This document shows positions 36,940 through 46,033 of a DNA stretch of 64,000 bases, in pieces. Each line of letters begins with the position of its first letter. The first letter of the stretch is position 1. The translations under genes were made by a program, and so were the position numbers. The notes below the pieces were generated by a model that saw nothing but the letters and a program-made list of their open reading frames with translations, had not been told where the DNA came from and searched no databases. The DNA is taken from assembly GCF_900239935.1 (NCBI RefSeq), contig NZ_LT965928.1, positions 1,114,197-1,178,196 of the forward strand, in the 5' to 3' direction. The stretch is from Pseudoalteromonas carrageenovora IAM 12662. Lineage in GTDB: Bacteria; Pseudomonadota; Gammaproteobacteria; Enterobacterales; Alteromonadaceae.

Positions 36940-37152
36940 ATGAAAACAATTCAGTCAACATTAGTACTAATGGCTCTAGCTTCTTCATCAGCGGCTTTTG
37001 CAGCAACAGATTTTGATACGTTAGACGTAGATGGTAATGGCGCAGTTAGCCTAGCCGAAGCATCAGTAGATGCAGAACTTTTAGGCCAATTTGAAGAACT
37101 TGATACAAACCAAGACGGTGAGTTATCACAAGATGAGTTTTCTAAGGCATAA
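36940..37152 (+). CDS. Small exported EF-hand protein, copy 1
   Basis: The 70-residue protein has a signal peptide (1-21, ending AFA-A) and two EF-hand loops, DVDGNGAVSLAE and DTNQDGELSQDE, with Ca-ligating residues at positions 1, 3, 5 and 12. It is probably a periplasmic calcium binder. AAGGAA lies 10 bases upstream. It is the first of three tandem paralogues with near-identical signal peptides and ends (EFSKA here, EFSKV in copy 3). Confidence 0.85.
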   Translation: MKTIQSTLVLMALASSSAAFAATDFDTLDVDGNGAVSLAEASVDAELLGQFEELDTNQDGELSQDEFSKA

Positions 37153-37320
37153 GTTAAAACCAGCTAATGCTCTATGATGCGATCTAAATTCTGAGTTGCC
37201 AAAGACAACCTAAATAGGCAGGGAGCCTATTAAAAAGAATAACCAGGAAGTGAATAGTGACCAACATAGAGCAAATTTTTAGAGCTATTTAGATTTTGCA
37301 TGTAATTGAAGGATTTAATT

Positions 37321-37521
37321 ATGACAAAGCTGCAATCAGCCCTCGTTCTTTTAACACTAGTTTCATCATCAGTGGTATTTGCAAATACAGATTTTAAAAC
37401 CCTTGATGCACACGAGCAGGCTTTACAATCTCAAAACGAAGTGCAAACAAAGCAATTGATGGAACAACTAAATATGCAAAGTCATGATGGCCTAACTGAA
37501 AACGATTTTTTTGAATATTAA
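37321..37521 (+). CDS. Degenerate EF-hand paralogue, copy 2
   Basis: ATG 37321 follows GAAGGA; the TTG start 5 codons earlier is rejected. The 66-residue product keeps the signal peptide (KLQSALVLLTLVSSSVVFA) and the TDFKTLDA lead-in, but the loops read DAHEQALQSQNE and NMQSHDGLTEND, losing most Ca ligands. It is still an intact frame, so it may have a new role rather than being a pseudogene. It lies between two apparently functional copies. Confidence 0.75.
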   Translation: MTKLQSALVLLTLVSSSVVFANTDFKTLDAHEQALQSQNEVQTKQLMEQLNMQSHDGLTENDFFEY

Positions 37522-37602
37522 TTGATACAAAATCGACTCCTAAAGGATCTTCGAAAAGGACTTCTTACCCATTAATCAGGCTTAACGCCTAAGGAAATGA
37601 TT

Positions 37603-37818
37603 ATGAAAACACTACATAAAACGCTAGCTCTTGCGGCACTTGTTTCTTCTTCAGCGGCTTTTGCTGCGGTAGATTTTAGCTCTTTTGATGCTGATGGCGA
37701 TGGTGTTATTAGCAAAAAAGAAGCAAAAGTTAACTCTCAACTAGTGCAGTTATTTGATCAATTAGATGCAGATGGAAATGGCGAGTTATCTAAAGAAGAG
37801 TTTTCAAAGGTTCAATAA
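37603..37818 (+). CDS. Small exported EF-hand protein, copy 3
   Basis: ATG 37603 is chosen, 6 bases after AAGGAA; ATG 37597 touches the SD. The 71-residue protein has a signal peptide ending AFA-A and two canonical loops, DADGDGVISKKE and DADGNGELSKEE. It closely resembles copy 1 and probably arose by tandem duplication. A terminator follows at 37865. Confidence 0.85.
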   Translation: MKTLHKTLALAALVSSSAAFAAVDFSSFDADGDGVISKKEAKVNSQLVQLFDQLDADGNGELSKEEFSKVQ

Positions 37819-37864
37819 TTAGCTCTATATTAAGAGCATTAAAAACCTAACCGGTCATACTCAC

Positions 37865-37902
37865 AAAGCAGCTAAGTAATTAATACTTAGCTGCTTTTTT
37901 TG
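37865..37902 (+). terminator. Rho-independent terminator after the EF-hand cluster
   Basis: A 14-bp stem (AAAGCAGCTAAGTA with TACTTAGCTGCTTT) around a 5-nt loop, followed by T-rich sequence. Confidence 0.93.
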
Positions 37903-38051
37903 TGCGTTAAAGAAGAATTTAATCTGATTTGTCACCAAAGGAGTGCAACCGTTAGCTTATTTAAAATATAAGTTATTGAATATACTTGCTTTTAATACTT
38001 GGTTTTAAACTTGCTTAGCTACTTACAGAGTTAATCTATGAGTGTAAAAAT

Positions 38052-38999
38052 ATGGCGCGAATGAGTTATATAAGTAGTGTAGAGCGTTACCACGAGTATG
38101 AGCATGTAATACATAGCTTGCTCGAATCAATTTTAATAAGTATTGAAGATGGCTTAACTAAAGAGCGAGATACTCGTTATCTTGTAAAGCAGTATCCATT
38201 TTTAGAATTACAATATTGCTTAAATGAACAAGGCTTGCAGCAAGGCAATAATGTATGTTTTAAACGCGCGTATGCAAAAAAATTAGGCGCAAGCGGGAAC
38301 CAACAAGATTTAAGTGAGCGCCCTTACTTTTTACAATCAAAAGCGAATGATGCAGTGTGCTTTACCGATCCTTACATTTCGATTGCAACGCATCATTTAT
38401 GTATATCGGCAATTAAAGAGCTTAAAAAACCTATTAATAATCATCACTATTTAGTGGTTGATGTAAGTTTAACGCAGCTTATAGAGTTTATTATGGGGGA
38501 TACTGCACGCGCTAATATGTCACCTTACTTTAAAGCAGGGTACGGTGTTATTGTGGCATGCTTATTTGGCCTTGTGTTATTTTTGCTAAACATTGTTTTT
38601 AGCGATATATATGCATTACTAACTCATGTAGACACATCATCAGATCCCTTAGAGCCCTTTAGTATCATTATTTATATCACGCTTGCATTAGCAGTATTTG
38701 ATTTAGGTAAAACGATACTTGAAGAAGAAATTTTAATGCACAAGGATATTTTTAGGCATTCATCAACACGGCGCACCATTACCCGGTTTATATCTACTGT
38801 GCTAATCGCTATATCTATTGAGGCGCTATTAACTATGTTTAAAGCGGCGCTGGGGCAGGCTGAATATCTAATGCCGGCTATTGCGATGATGTTAGCAGTG
38901 GTAGGGCTTTTAATTGCATTAGCTATTTATGTTTACTTAGGCGCTAAGGCTGAAACCCTATTAATGCGCGCGCGATTAAAGCAAAAATCCTCCAAATAG
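38052..38999 (+). CDS. PDC/Cache-like sensor membrane protein without an output domain
   Basis: The 315-residue protein has a soluble N-terminal half (1-160) with a PDC-like ligand pocket pattern (RDTRYLVKQYPFLELQY, LSERPYFLQSK, CFTDPYIS, HHYLVVDVSL). Four membrane helices follow (about 163-190, 218-238, 262-283 and 288-310). No kinase, GGDEF, EAL or MCP domain follows, and with no N-terminal anchor the sensor half may be cytoplasmic. It might partner with another signalling protein. The RBS is weak; M4 is an alternative start. The terminator at 38983 overlaps the stop codon. Confidence 0.7.
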   Translation: MARMSYISSVERYHEYEHVIHSLLESILISIEDGLTKERDTRYLVKQYPFLELQYCLNEQGLQQGNNVCFKRAYAKKLGASGNQQDLSERPYFLQSKANDAVCFTDPYISIATHHLCISAIKELKKPINNHHYLVVDVSLTQLIEFIMGDTARANMSPYFKAGYGVIVACLFGLVLFLLNIVFSDIYALLTHVDTSSDPLEPFSIIIYITLALAVFDLGKTILEEEILMHKDIFRHSSTRRTITRFISTVLIAISIEALLTMFKAALGQAEYLMPAIAMMLAVVGLLIALAIYVYLGAKAETLLMRARLKQKSSK

Positions 39000-39012
39000 G
39001 AGGATTTTTATT
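38983..39012. terminator. Bidirectional terminator overlapping the PDC gene stop
   Basis: AAATCCTCC (38985-38993) pairs with GGAGGATTT (38999-39007) around AAATA, with A and T runs on the two sides. It can serve both converging genes. Confidence 0.85.
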
Positions 39013-39042
39013 ATATAAAATTAAAACTGCTAAGCTTGTTTA

Positions 39043-40671
39043 TTATGGCTTATCTTGTGCGCGTTTTGCTTTAAAGTCTGAGTCACTAGTCCATTTAGGC
39101 CAGTCACCGTTATTAGCAAGTTGCGAAGCTATATCAACAATAAGTTCTATATCTTGCTTTACGCCACCTAAAGACCACTTTGGCGAGTAATCATCGGCTT
39201 CTTTATGGTATTTATGCGCAATGTAATCAGGGTCGGTATCGCCAAGGCTCATAAACAATAAGCTAGGAACGCCTTGCTTAGAAAGAGAGAAATGATCAGA
39301 TCTAAAAAACAAGCCATTTTGCGGGCGAGGATCCATTTTAACAACGCGGCCTTGCGCTTTAGCGGCTTTTGCTAAATAGCTTTCCATTGTTGATAAGTCT
39401 TTGCTGTACTGCAAAATATAATCAGTACCGTCAAGTACGTTCATACCATCAATATTTAATAGCCCTACCATTTGCTTGGTCGGTACAGCCGCACCCGAGG
39501 CAAATTCTTGCGAGCCAATTAACCCCGTTTCTTCTGCGGTAAAGTTGGCAAAAATAATTGAGCGTTTAAACGGTGTTTGCTGATGGATTTGATTCATAAT
39601 GCGTGCAATTTCAAGTGTTGCAGCTGTGCCTGAAGCGTTATCTACCGCACCATTATAAATTTTAGGGCCACTATCGGTTTGTTTTGTACCAAAGTGATCC
39701 CAATGTGCGCTTATAACCACGTACTCGTCTGGTGATTCGCTACCAGTAATTTGCGCAACTACATTATGTGATTTGGCATGCGATACTTCGTTTTTAAACG
39801 AAAGATCCGCTTTTAAATTAAGTGATGTGGCTTTAAAGCCATCATTTAGAGCGCTTTGTTTCAAATCTTGATAGTTAAGCTTTGCAGCATTAAAAATTTG
39901 CTCAGTAGCATTAAGAGTTAGCCACCCCATAACAGGTAATTTTGAGGCGTTTAAATTGTTATCCATTAAGGTGTATTTAGTACCTGTATTTGAACTTTCA
40001 ACTACGCCCCAAGGGTAGGCGGCAGGGGCTGTTTCGTGGACAATAAATACCGCTTTGGCACCTTGGCGGGCTGCTTCTTCATATTTGTAAGTCCAGCGAC
40101 CGTAGTAGGTCATAGCGTTACCCGTAAATAGCGCATCATTTTGAGTTGCAAATCCAGGGTCGTTTACCAATACGATAACCGTTTTACCCTCAACATCAAT
40201 GTTTTTATAATCGTTCCAACCGTATTCTGGTGCATTAATACCATAGCCCACAAATACAATATCAGAGCTTCGCACATCTACTACTGGCTGTAGTTGCTCG
40301 GTACGTGCGGTAAAGTCTTTACCCGCAACAAAGCTTAGATCAGCCACATTTAACTGCATATTTTGATTAGCCGTCACCATCGCCATTTTTACTGGCTGTA
40401 AGTATTTGCCTTTATAAGCACCTGTTAAACCAAGCGCTTTATATTGCTCGCTTAAGTAACCCACAGTTTTTACTTCACCATGAGTAAGTGGGCCGCGACC
40501 TTGAAAGTCGTCAGAGGCTAACGTTTTAATATGCTGTTTAACGTTATTTAGGCTTACGCCAGAGGGTGTTTCTAGAGGAGAGTATTCGTTAGCAGGCTCT
40601 GAGCAGCCAAAGAGTGCAACTAGCAAGGTTAGGCTAGCGCTTTTTAAAAGAGTAGAGGCCATAGTCTTCAT
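39043..40671 (-). CDS. M28-family zinc metallopeptidase lipoprotein with PA domain
   Basis: The 542-residue protein has a lipoprotein signal (lipobox LFGC, Cys near 23), a PA-like insert (about 130-290: SSDIVFVGYGI, EEAARQGAKAVFIV) and the M28 catalytic domain with the two-zinc ligand set: His in SAHWDHFG, Asp in GAVDNASG, the Glu pair in FTAEETGLIGS, Asp in LNIDGMN and His in AHKYHKEAD. It should be an aminopeptidase acting on peptides at the cell surface or in the periplasm. It is monocistronic on minus. The start at 40671 lacks a strong SD; M4 is possible. Confidence 0.92.
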   Translation of the reverse strand: MKTMASTLLKSASLTLLVALFGCSEPANEYSPLETPSGVSLNNVKQHIKTLASDDFQGRGPLTHGEVKTVGYLSEQYKALGLTGAYKGKYLQPVKMAMVTANQNMQLNVADLSFVAGKDFTARTEQLQPVVDVRSSDIVFVGYGINAPEYGWNDYKNIDVEGKTVIVLVNDPGFATQNDALFTGNAMTYYGRWTYKYEEAARQGAKAVFIVHETAPAAYPWGVVESSNTGTKYTLMDNNLNASKLPVMGWLTLNATEQIFNAAKLNYQDLKQSALNDGFKATSLNLKADLSFKNEVSHAKSHNVVAQITGSESPDEYVVISAHWDHFGTKQTDSGPKIYNGAVDNASGTAATLEIARIMNQIHQQTPFKRSIIFANFTAEETGLIGSQEFASGAAVPTKQMVGLLNIDGMNVLDGTDYILQYSKDLSTMESYLAKAAKAQGRVVKMDPRPQNGLFFRSDHFSLSKQGVPSLLFMSLGDTDPDYIAHKYHKEADDYSPKWSLGGVKQDIELIVDIASQLANNGDWPKWTSDSDFKAKRAQDKP

Positions 40672-40810
40672 TTTATTTTTTAAAATAGGCTTTTAATATA
40701 AATGAATAGCAGTTGTAATGTCGAACTTTTATGTGCTTACTTCAATAAGATAGGTGTGACAGGCCAGCGCAGGTTTAACTTTTTGGTTTCAAGCTCAAAA
40801 CCTAAATGGA

Positions 40811-40838
40811 AAAAATAAAAAACCAGCAAATAGCTGGC
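40811..40838 (-). terminator. Terminator of the RRM gene
   Basis: On minus, CCAGC/GCTGG with a 5-nt loop (40823-40837) is followed by a T-rich run (complement of 40811-40822). Confidence 0.8.
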
Positions 40839-40864
40839 TTTAATCACATATAGCAAGCAGCTAA

Positions 40865-41104
40865 TTACTCATCTGCGTATTTTACACGGATTTTGCTTTT
40901 ATCAACGCTTAATTGATTTAGTGCTTTAATAGCGCTTTTGCTTTCTATGTCATTTGGCATTTCAACAAAGGCAAAGCCTTTTGACTGGCCAGTCTCTTTA
41001 TCAAGTACTAAGTTACAAGTAGTCACTTTACCGTGAGCTGCAAACAACGTACGAAGTTCTTGCTCGGTAGTAGCACGAGACAAGTTACGAACTAATAATT
41101 TCAT
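40865..41104 (-). CDS. Small RRM-domain RNA-binding protein
   Basis: The 79-residue protein is a single RNA-recognition motif with RNP2 KLLVRNLS and RNP1 KGFAFVEM, including the aromatic pair that stacks on RNA. Such stand-alone RRMs in gammaproteobacteria and cyanobacteria are often cold-inducible RNA chaperones; that role is inferred. It is monocistronic, with its own terminator. Confidence 0.92.
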   Translation of the reverse strand: MKLLVRNLSRATTEQELRTLFAAHGKVTTCNLVLDKETGQSKGFAFVEMPNDIESKSAIKALNQLSVDKSKIRVKYADE

Positions 41105-41319
41105 ATTTAACCTAAATAATGGGTTCAGTAATGATTATCTCAAGTAACTTAGCTTTAACCTAATTTTATTTTTATCCTCTCATTTAAAGCTGTTTTTATG
41201 AAGTAGTTAAGCCTAAAAGTATAAAGCCGAATTGGTAATAAATATCTAGTTATTAAAACAAATAATTGGTAAGTTATATTTTACTTTATTTACTTACCAT
41301 TAACCTGGGCTGGTTGTTT

Positions 41320-42597
41320 ATGTCAAAGTTTGGCTTGCGTGTTTTAACAATTTCTTCTGTTTGTTCTTTGGGTATTTTAGCTGTAGGGTGCGGCAGCTCA
41401 GGGTCTAAAAGTGAGCCTGTAAATGCATCGGTTGTAGCGCAAAGCGCCGCGGTAATTAGCGGTCAAACAGCTGTAAGTATTGAAAGCAGTCGAGAAATTG
41501 CAATAACAGGTGAACTATCTATAACAGATGCACAAACCAATGAAGCAGTATTTAAAGCGCAGAACAATAACGCCACAGCTTATGGTTCTTTTAGTTTAAC
41601 AGAGGACGGAAATTGGTCATATACAGTCAATGTTGACTATGCCACTGTTAGTGCACTAAGCGAAGGCGAAACCTTACTTGATGAAGTGATTGTCACATCA
41701 GCTGATGGTACTACTGCCACAGTGTCTATAACAATTATAGGTACTGCAGGCCCTGACGATTTTATAGTAAGCGAAGAGACAGTGCTTAACGCTGATGGCG
41801 CTAATACAGGGCTAAGTGCTTATAAATTAATAGAAAATGCTTTTAGTGAAGGTTCAATTGAATCACCCGATATATATAGCGGCAATCATCAAGGTGTTGA
41901 ACATATTATTGAAGATACCGACTCAATAATTGGTAATCACTTTGTGTTTTTAGCGCATCGCGATGATGACCAGGATAAAGACAAAGGCGCAACCGACCGC
42001 CAGCGCAACGAAATAAAAGCTTATGATAAATCACCCGCGGCAACACTTGCCTTTAAAGGCGAAACCGTACAATACACTTGGAAATTTAAAGTCTCTAGTG
42101 AGCTTGAGCTGAGCAGTAAGTTCAGTCATTTTTTTCAAATAAAAGCTCGTAACGATAGCAACGACAACACTAATGGCAACGACGACCAACCTATTATTAC
42201 GCTCTCGGGTGCACAAAAAAACAGTACAGGTAATCAGCTGCAAGTGAGATATAGCGCAGGCTTTGACAAAAACGGTAACAGCACTGGGCTTGATAAAAAC
42301 CTTATAGAAACCGACTGGTCACTCATTACTGATGAATGGGTAGCGGTATTTGTTCAAGCTACTTTTAGCGAAGAAGGTAAGTTTGATATGACCCTCACTC
42401 GCTTAAGTGATAACGAAGAGCTATTTAATATAAGCGAGCAAAACATAGATATGTGGCGTGGTTTTAGCAATGATGACTTTGCTCGCCCTAAATGGGGAGT
42501 TTATCGCTCAATAGCAGAAACCGATAGCCTTCGCGCCGAGGAAGAACAGGTACGATTTGCCGATTTTGTTATTAAAAAAGGCGTTTTAACAAAGTGA
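41320..42597 (+). CDS. VCBS-repeat lipoprotein with a polysaccharide-lyase-like domain
   Basis: The frame opens at TTG 41266, but ATG 41320 gives a proper lipoprotein signal (lipobox LAVGC), 425 residues. A VCBS/cadherin-like module follows (about 40-145: YGSFSLTEDGNWSYTV). The C-terminal 270 residues look like a jelly-roll domain with ATDRQRNEIKAYDKSP and SKFSHFFQIKA, which recalls polysaccharide lyases or Cip1-like carbohydrate proteins. Substrate and activity are unknown, and the lyase call is by resemblance only. It is monocistronic and probably surface-exposed. Confidence 0.6.
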   Translation: MSKFGLRVLTISSVCSLGILAVGCGSSGSKSEPVNASVVAQSAAVISGQTAVSIESSREIAITGELSITDAQTNEAVFKAQNNNATAYGSFSLTEDGNWSYTVNVDYATVSALSEGETLLDEVIVTSADGTTATVSITIIGTAGPDDFIVSEETVLNADGANTGLSAYKLIENAFSEGSIESPDIYSGNHQGVEHIIEDTDSIIGNHFVFLAHRDDDQDKDKGATDRQRNEIKAYDKSPAATLAFKGETVQYTWKFKVSSELELSSKFSHFFQIKARNDSNDNTNGNDDQPIITLSGAQKNSTGNQLQVRYSAGFDKNGNSTGLDKNLIETDWSLITDEWVAVFVQATFSEEGKFDMTLTRLSDNEELFNISEQNIDMWRGFSNDDFARPKWGVYRSIAETDSLRAEEEQVRFADFVIKKGVLTK

Positions 42598-42624
42598 CCG
42601 AGAGAATGGATGAAGAATACCCAC

Positions 42625-42662
42625 AAAAAGCCCTTAAACATTTAATTGATAAGGGCTTTTTT
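42625..42662. terminator. Bidirectional terminator between the VCBS lipoprotein gene and lipA
   Basis: AAAAAGCCCTTA (42625-42636) pairs with TAAGGGCTTTTT (42650-42661); poly-A and poly-T flanks let it work for both converging genes. Confidence 0.88.
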
Positions 42663-42681
42663 AATACGTATTAAAAAGTAA

Positions 42682-43647
42682 TTATTTTACTTCTTTACCA
42701 GCGGCTTGTTGGTCAGCATGGTAACTTGAACGAACAAACGGGCCAGAGGCTGCATGAGTAAAGCCAATTTCATCGGCATACTCTTTTAAGCCGTCAAACT
42801 CTGCTGGTGGCACGTAACGTTTAACTGGTAAGTGATGCTTAGAAGGCTGTAAGTATTGGCCAACAGTAAGCATATCTACGTTATGCGCACGTAAATCACG
42901 AAGTACTTCTTCTATTTCGCTAATTTCTTCACCTAGACCAACCATTAAGCCAGATTTAGTTTTTACTTCTGGGTGTGCTTCTTTAAAGCGACGAAGTAAT
43001 TCTAATGACCATTTATAATCGGCGCCTGGGCGTGCAAGTTTGTATAAACGCGGCGCTGTTTCTAAGTTGTGGTTAAACACATCAGGTGGTGTCTCAATTA
43101 AAATTTCAAGAGCACGGTCCATGCGACCACGGAAATCTGGCACTAAAATTTCGATGGTAATGGTTGGGTTGTGCTTACGAATTTCGCGAATACAATCGGC
43201 AAAATGCTGTGCGCCGCCATCACGTAAATCATCACGGTCAACCGAGGTAATTACTACGTAGCTAAGCTTCATGTCTTTAATTGTTAGTGCAAGCTTTTCA
43301 GGCTCTGCTGCATCAGGTTTTAATGGACGACCATGGGCAACATCACAGAACGGGCAACGACGAGTACAAATAGCACCTAAAATCATAAAGGTTGCTGTAC
43401 CGTGGTTAAAACACTCTGATAGGTTAGGGCACGAAGCCTCTTCACATACTGAGTGCAAGCCGTGCTTACGCATTGCTTGTTTAATACCGTCGATACGCTC
43501 TGTTGATTTTGGTAAGCGAATTTTAAGCCACTCTGGCTTGCGCAACATTTCAGTTTTTTCTGTTGGTAAAACTTTAACGGGGATCAACGCCATTTTTTCT
43601 GCGTCGCGTAGTTTTACACCTGGTTCCATTTTGACTGGTTTATTCAT
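42682..43647 (-). CDS. lipA: Lipoyl synthase
   Basis: The 321-residue radical-SAM enzyme has the N-terminal auxiliary cluster motif [12 protein letters not shown], the SAM-cluster motif [21 protein letters not shown] and the C-terminal [10 protein letters not shown] with its conserved Ser ligand. It inserts two sulfurs into protein-bound octanoate. Its ATG overlaps the lipB stop by four bases (ATGA), showing coupling to the octanoyl transferase that makes its substrate. Confidence 0.98.
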   Translation of the reverse strand: MNKPVKMEPGVKLRDAEKMALIPVKVLPTEKTEMLRKPEWLKIRLPKSTERIDGIKQAMRKHGLHSVCEEASCPNLSECFNHGTATFMILGAICTRRCPFCDVAHGRPLKPDAAEPEKLALTIKDMKLSYVVITSVDRDDLRDGGAQHFADCIREIRKHNPTITIEILVPDFRGRMDRALEILIETPPDVFNHNLETAPRLYKLARPGADYKWSLELLRRFKEAHPEVKTKSGLMVGLGEEISEIEEVLRDLRAHNVDMLTVGQYLQPSKHHLPVKRYVPPAEFDGLKEYADEIGFTHAASGPFVRSSYHADQQAAGKEVK

Positions 43648-44309
43648 TCGTTTTCAAACCCTTCAGTATGCTTAACCTGTGTTGCATTAAGCTTCTTTAT
43701 CATGTGTTTTACCAGTCCTTCACCTGCGCTTTGTAGGTTTTGAGGACCATTCAATTCTTTCGTTTGCACCATATTCATGCCGGCATAACCACATGGGTTA
43801 ATGCGTAAAAACGGGCTCAGGTCCATGTTAACATTTAATGCTAAACCATGAAACGAGCAGCCACGGCGAACTCTTAAACCTAATGATGCAATTTTGCTGT
43901 CGTTAACGTAAACACCAGGCGCGTCGGCTTTTGCATATGCATCAATACCGTATTCAGCGAGAGATTCAATAATGCACTCTTCAAGCCAGGTAACAAGTTC
44001 ACGTACACCAATTTTTAAACGACGTAGATTAAATAATACGTACATCATTTGTTGGCCTGGGCCGTGATAAGTTACTTGGCCGCCGCGATCAACTTTAATC
44101 ACTTCAATATCGCCTGGGGCGAGTAAGTGCTCGTCTTTACCGGCTTGGCCTTGGGTAAAAACACTGTCGTGTTCAACAAGCCAAATTTCGTCTGGCGAAT
44201 TGTCATCGCGGGTATCGGTATAAGCCTGCATTTTTTGCCAAATTGGCATATAACGCTGACGCCCAAGCTGGCGAACTATTAAGGTGTTTTCGTTCACAAC
44301 AAATCTCAA
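43644..44309 (-). CDS. lipB: Octanoyl-ACP:protein N-octanoyltransferase
   Basis: The 221-residue protein shows the LipB motifs [24 protein letters not shown], the Lys-containing [21 protein letters not shown] (in two parts), and the acyl-accepting Cys in NPCGYAGM. It transfers octanoate from ACP to lipoyl domains. It lies 7 bp after ybeD and overlaps lipA, the common ybeD-lipB-lipA order. Confidence 0.97.
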   Translation of the reverse strand: MRFVVNENTLIVRQLGRQRYMPIWQKMQAYTDTRDDNSPDEIWLVEHDSVFTQGQAGKDEHLLAPGDIEVIKVDRGGQVTYHGPGQQMMYVLFNLRRLKIGVRELVTWLEECIIESLAEYGIDAYAKADAPGVYVNDSKIASLGLRVRRGCSFHGLALNVNMDLSPFLRINPCGYAGMNMVQTKELNGPQNLQSAGEGLVKHMIKKLNATQVKHTEGFENE

Positions 44310-44316
44310 CTATGGC

Positions 44317-44595
44317 TTAAAGCATGTGACGTACGTCATCGATATTGCTGATCACGTTGTAAATTTCTTCAATGTGCTTACCGCTTGTAACTGTAGCCAC
44401 TAGCGTAACAGACTCATAATTACCTTTGCTGCTAGGTTTTACTTTTGGTGCGTAATCACCCGGAGCAATAGGTTGTAATTTAGTTAGAATTTGATCTGTT
44501 AGATTAACGTTCGCTAAACCCATAATTTTAAATGTGAATGGGCAAGGGTACTCTAGGTACTCATCAAATTTAGTATCTTTAACAGGTTGAACCAC
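44317..44595 (-). CDS. ybeD: YbeD/DUF493 family protein
   Basis: The 92-residue protein matches Ybe[15 protein letters not shown] near the start, then a ferredoxin-like ACT fold ending [17 protein letters not shown]. The function is unknown; conservation next to lipB suggests a regulatory part in lipoate metabolism. It is in the usual position between dacA and lipB. Confidence 0.92.
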   Translation of the reverse strand: MVQPVKDTKFDEYLEYPCPFTFKIMGLANVNLTDQILTKLQPIAPGDYAPKVKPSSKGNYESVTLVATVTSGKHIEEIYNVISNIDDVRHML

Positions 44596-44705
44596 GACGG
44601 TGACTCCTCATACAAAAGTGTGGACTCTATGCAAAGCTCGAAGCTTAATACAGATAGGCAATTAGCAGTGTTGCATATATGGGGCGCATTCTAGCATTTT
44701 TCAAG

Positions 44706-44732
44706 CAAAAAAAACGCCTCATAACAGAGGCG
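44706..44732 (-). terminator. Terminator of dacA
   Basis: CGCCTC (44715-44720) pairs with GAGGCG (44727-44732); on minus a run of about nine T follows. It separates the cell-wall genes from ybeD-lipB-lipA. Confidence 0.85.
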
Positions 44733-44773
44733 CTTTGTTTAACAACCCAACAACTGTGGGTTTATTTTTACGT

Positions 44774-45943
44774 TTACATAATTTGTAAGCGTAAGTAGTC
44801 GTAAATTTTGCTAAAGAAGCTGCCTTCTTCCACTTCTTCAAGTGTTACTAGTGGGTATTGTGCAATGTCTTCACCCTCTAGTTGTAAGAATAGAGTGCCT
44901 ACTTTAGTGCCTTTAGCTAGTGGCGCTTCTAGTGTGTTGTCTAGCTCAAAGTTAGCTTTTAGGTTTTTATGCTGACCACGTGGAATAGTAATTGGGGTAT
45001 CTTCTAAAATACCTAAAGATACGTTTTCTTTGTTACCCATCCAAATACGTTGCTCTGCAAAGCTATCGCCAGCTTTGTAAGGTGTAATTGTTTCAAAAAA
45101 GCGAAATCCATAGTTAAGTAGTTTTTTGCTTTCAACTTTACGAGCACGTTCGCTTGATGTGCCCATAACAACAGCGATTAAACGCATATCGTTTTTAGTT
45201 GCAGAAGTAACTAAACTATAGCCTGCCTCTGATGTGTGACCCGTTTTAATACCGTCTACATCTAGGCTTTCGTCCCATAATAATGAGTTACGGTTGTACT
45301 GTTTAATACCGTTGTAAGTGAAAGACTTTTGCTTATAAAGTGCGTACTCGTCTGGTACATCACGAATAAGTGCAGCGCCAAGCGTTGCCATATCGCGTGG
45401 TGTTGTGTAGTGCTCGTTAGTATCAAGGCCGTGGCTGTTGATAAAGTGGCTATTACTCATACCTAATTTAGCAGCGTGGGCATTCATTAAATCAGCAAAG
45501 GCGCTTTCGCTACCTGCAATGTGTTCAGCCATTGCTACACACGCATCGTTACCTGATTGAATAATAATACCGTGGTTAAGCTCATCAACACTAATTTGCT
45601 TACCTACTTCAATAAACATTTTAGATGATTCAGGGAAGTTTTTAGCCCATGCTTTTTCACTTACCGTTACCATATCGGTAGGGGCAATATTACCTGCGTT
45701 AATTTCGGTGCCAATTACATAACTGGTCATCATTTTAGTTAAGCTTGCAGGTGCGAGTTGTGTATCTGCTTCACCCTCAGCAATTACTTTACCAGTTGTA
45801 AAGTCTACTAAAAAATAACCTTTTGCATTAATTTGAGGTGGTGCCGGAATAATTTGGGCGCTGGCTGAAAATACGGCGGCTGTACAAACTAAGCCGCATA
45901 CACCTTTGAGGATTTTATGTTTAATAGATTTCATCATACTCAT
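44774..45943 (-). CDS. dacA: D-alanyl-D-alanine carboxypeptidase (PBP5/6)
   Basis: The 389-residue protein has a signal peptide ending FSASA, the penicillin-binding motifs ASLTKM (SxxK), SGND (SxN) and KTGHT (KTG), then the beta-sheet C-domain and an amphipathic end (FFSKIYDYLRLQIM) for membrane attachment. It trims the fifth D-Ala of peptidoglycan stems. It follows rlpA in the elongasome cluster. No clear SD precedes the start. Confidence 0.96.
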   Translation of the reverse strand: MSMMKSIKHKILKGVCGLVCTAAVFSASAQIIPAPPQINAKGYFLVDFTTGKVIAEGEADTQLAPASLTKMMTSYVIGTEINAGNIAPTDMVTVSEKAWAKNFPESSKMFIEVGKQISVDELNHGIIIQSGNDACVAMAEHIAGSESAFADLMNAHAAKLGMSNSHFINSHGLDTNEHYTTPRDMATLGAALIRDVPDEYALYKQKSFTYNGIKQYNRNSLLWDESLDVDGIKTGHTSEAGYSLVTSATKNDMRLIAVVMGTSSERARKVESKKLLNYGFRFFETITPYKAGDSFAEQRIWMGNKENVSLGILEDTPITIPRGQHKNLKANFELDNTLEAPLAKGTKVGTLFLQLEGEDIAQYPLVTLEEVEEGSFFSKIYDYLRLQIM

Positions 45944-45980
45944 TAATGGTTAAAGTTAAAAATTCGCGTTATGCCATTTT

Positions 45981-46028
45981 ATACCCAAACTACCCCGAGA
46001 TGCGAGCATCTTGGGCTGGTTTGGGTAT
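45981..46028. repeat. Long imperfect hairpin (REP-like) between rlpA and dacA
   Basis: ATACCCAAAC (45981-45990) pairs perfectly with GTTTGGGTAT (46019-46028). Inside, CCCGAGATG and CATCTTGGG continue the stem around a CGAG loop. There is no T tract, so it looks more like a REP-type palindrome than a terminator. Confidence 0.6.
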
Positions 46029-46033
46029 TAGTC

